64,000 bases of DNA, from positions 23,807,399 through 23,871,398 of the forward strand of contig NC_052394.1 in the NCBI RefSeq assembly GCF_009389715.1, written 5' to 3'. Below, one piece after another: positions 63,758-64,000 of the stretch. This stretch comes from Phoenix dactylifera (Eukaryota; Streptophyta; Magnoliopsida; Arecales; Arecaceae). Position 1 is the first letter of the stretch. Each line of letters starts with the position of its first letter. Position numbers and translations under genes: made by a program. The notes below the pieces were generated by a model. That model was given only the letters and a program-made list of their open reading frames with translations, ran no database searches and had not been told where the DNA came from.

Positions 63758-64000
63758 GAGTTCACCAATTGTAAGCAAGCATCCACTTTAGCAAGTGCTC
63801 ATTGTTATCTAAATTGTCACTTCCCTTTTCTCTTTACAGTATCTGAGGCAGACACAACATTCAAATGAATGCTAGCTCAAACATGACAAATGTAATATCT
63901 CACAAACTAGCCAATCTTAGCGCTGTCAGCTTTTAAAAGAAAGACAAAACTAAGTATATAATTGAAAAAGAATTTTCAGAGGGCAAAGAAATATACAGTG
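61277..64000 (-). repeat. Inverted repeat arm B (5' half of SYP81)
   Basis: This is the partner of 46544-49272. Homology begins inside intron 4 at 61277 and continues through exons 4-1 and the region upstream of the ATG to the window edge, so the full arm is longer than 2.7 kb. The two arms are about 12 kb apart. Confidence 0.95.

Noticed and set aside
1-64000. CRISPR arrays, bacterial operons, riboswitches and tRNA genes
   Set aside because: No such structures were seen; the window is plant nuclear DNA with spliced genes.

Overview
This window looks like nuclear DNA of a flowering plant, probably a monocot. The signs are intron-rich genes with plant-type splice sites, plant-specific proteins, many decayed transposons and long AT-rich gene-free stretches. 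No species can be named from the sequence; a palm-like monocot is only a guess. All gene models were built by hand from reading frames, splice sites and remembered family sequences. No database search was run.

Layout. 1-5047 is repeat-derived: LTR-retrotransposon fossils and an array of a short degenerate motif. 5048-11073 (minus) is a seven-exon gene for a 509-aa LisH nuclear protein, and its 3-kb fifth intron holds a Ty1/copia fossil. 13203-14255 (plus) is a single-exon membrane-anchored legume-lectin-like protein with telomere-like boxes upstream. 16985-18473 (minus) is a dead beta-tubulin gene that kept its introns. 18.5-33.1 kb is about 14.6 kb with no recognisable gene; it holds a degenerate RNase H trace and a decayed RTE-type LINE. 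33157-39110 (minus) is a five-exon gene for a 1682-aa protein with a RING finger, two TRAF-type zinc fingers, a huge Q/P-rich middle and a C-terminal C2H2 finger.

42.4-64 kb is the most rearranged part. A complete SYP81 (syntaxin-18-type ER Qa-SNARE) gene lies on the minus strand at 58470-63757. A nearly identical inverted copy of its 5' half (exons 1-4) lies at 46544-49272 and also has an upstream promoter-like region. That copy breaks off inside intron 4 and is joined to a 0.9-kb segment that also occurs, in direct orientation, at 42483-43395. Between the two SYP81 copies are a YOS1-like ER-Golgi transport gene (50640-50876, minus), a class I small heat-shock protein gene with a clear heat-shock element (55109-55588, minus) and an L1-type LINE tail (about 56190-57010). 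A 1.57-kb PIF/Harbinger-like element (44190-45756), containing a 138-bp AT-rich tandem array, sits about 115 bp upstream of the promoter of the truncated SYP81 copy.

SYP81 and YOS1 both act in ER-Golgi membrane traffic, but their neighbourhood is probably chance. I see no new multi-gene system. The most noteworthy things are the inverted SYP81 duplication with its microhomology junction and the unusual RING/TRAF/Q-rich/C2H2 protein.
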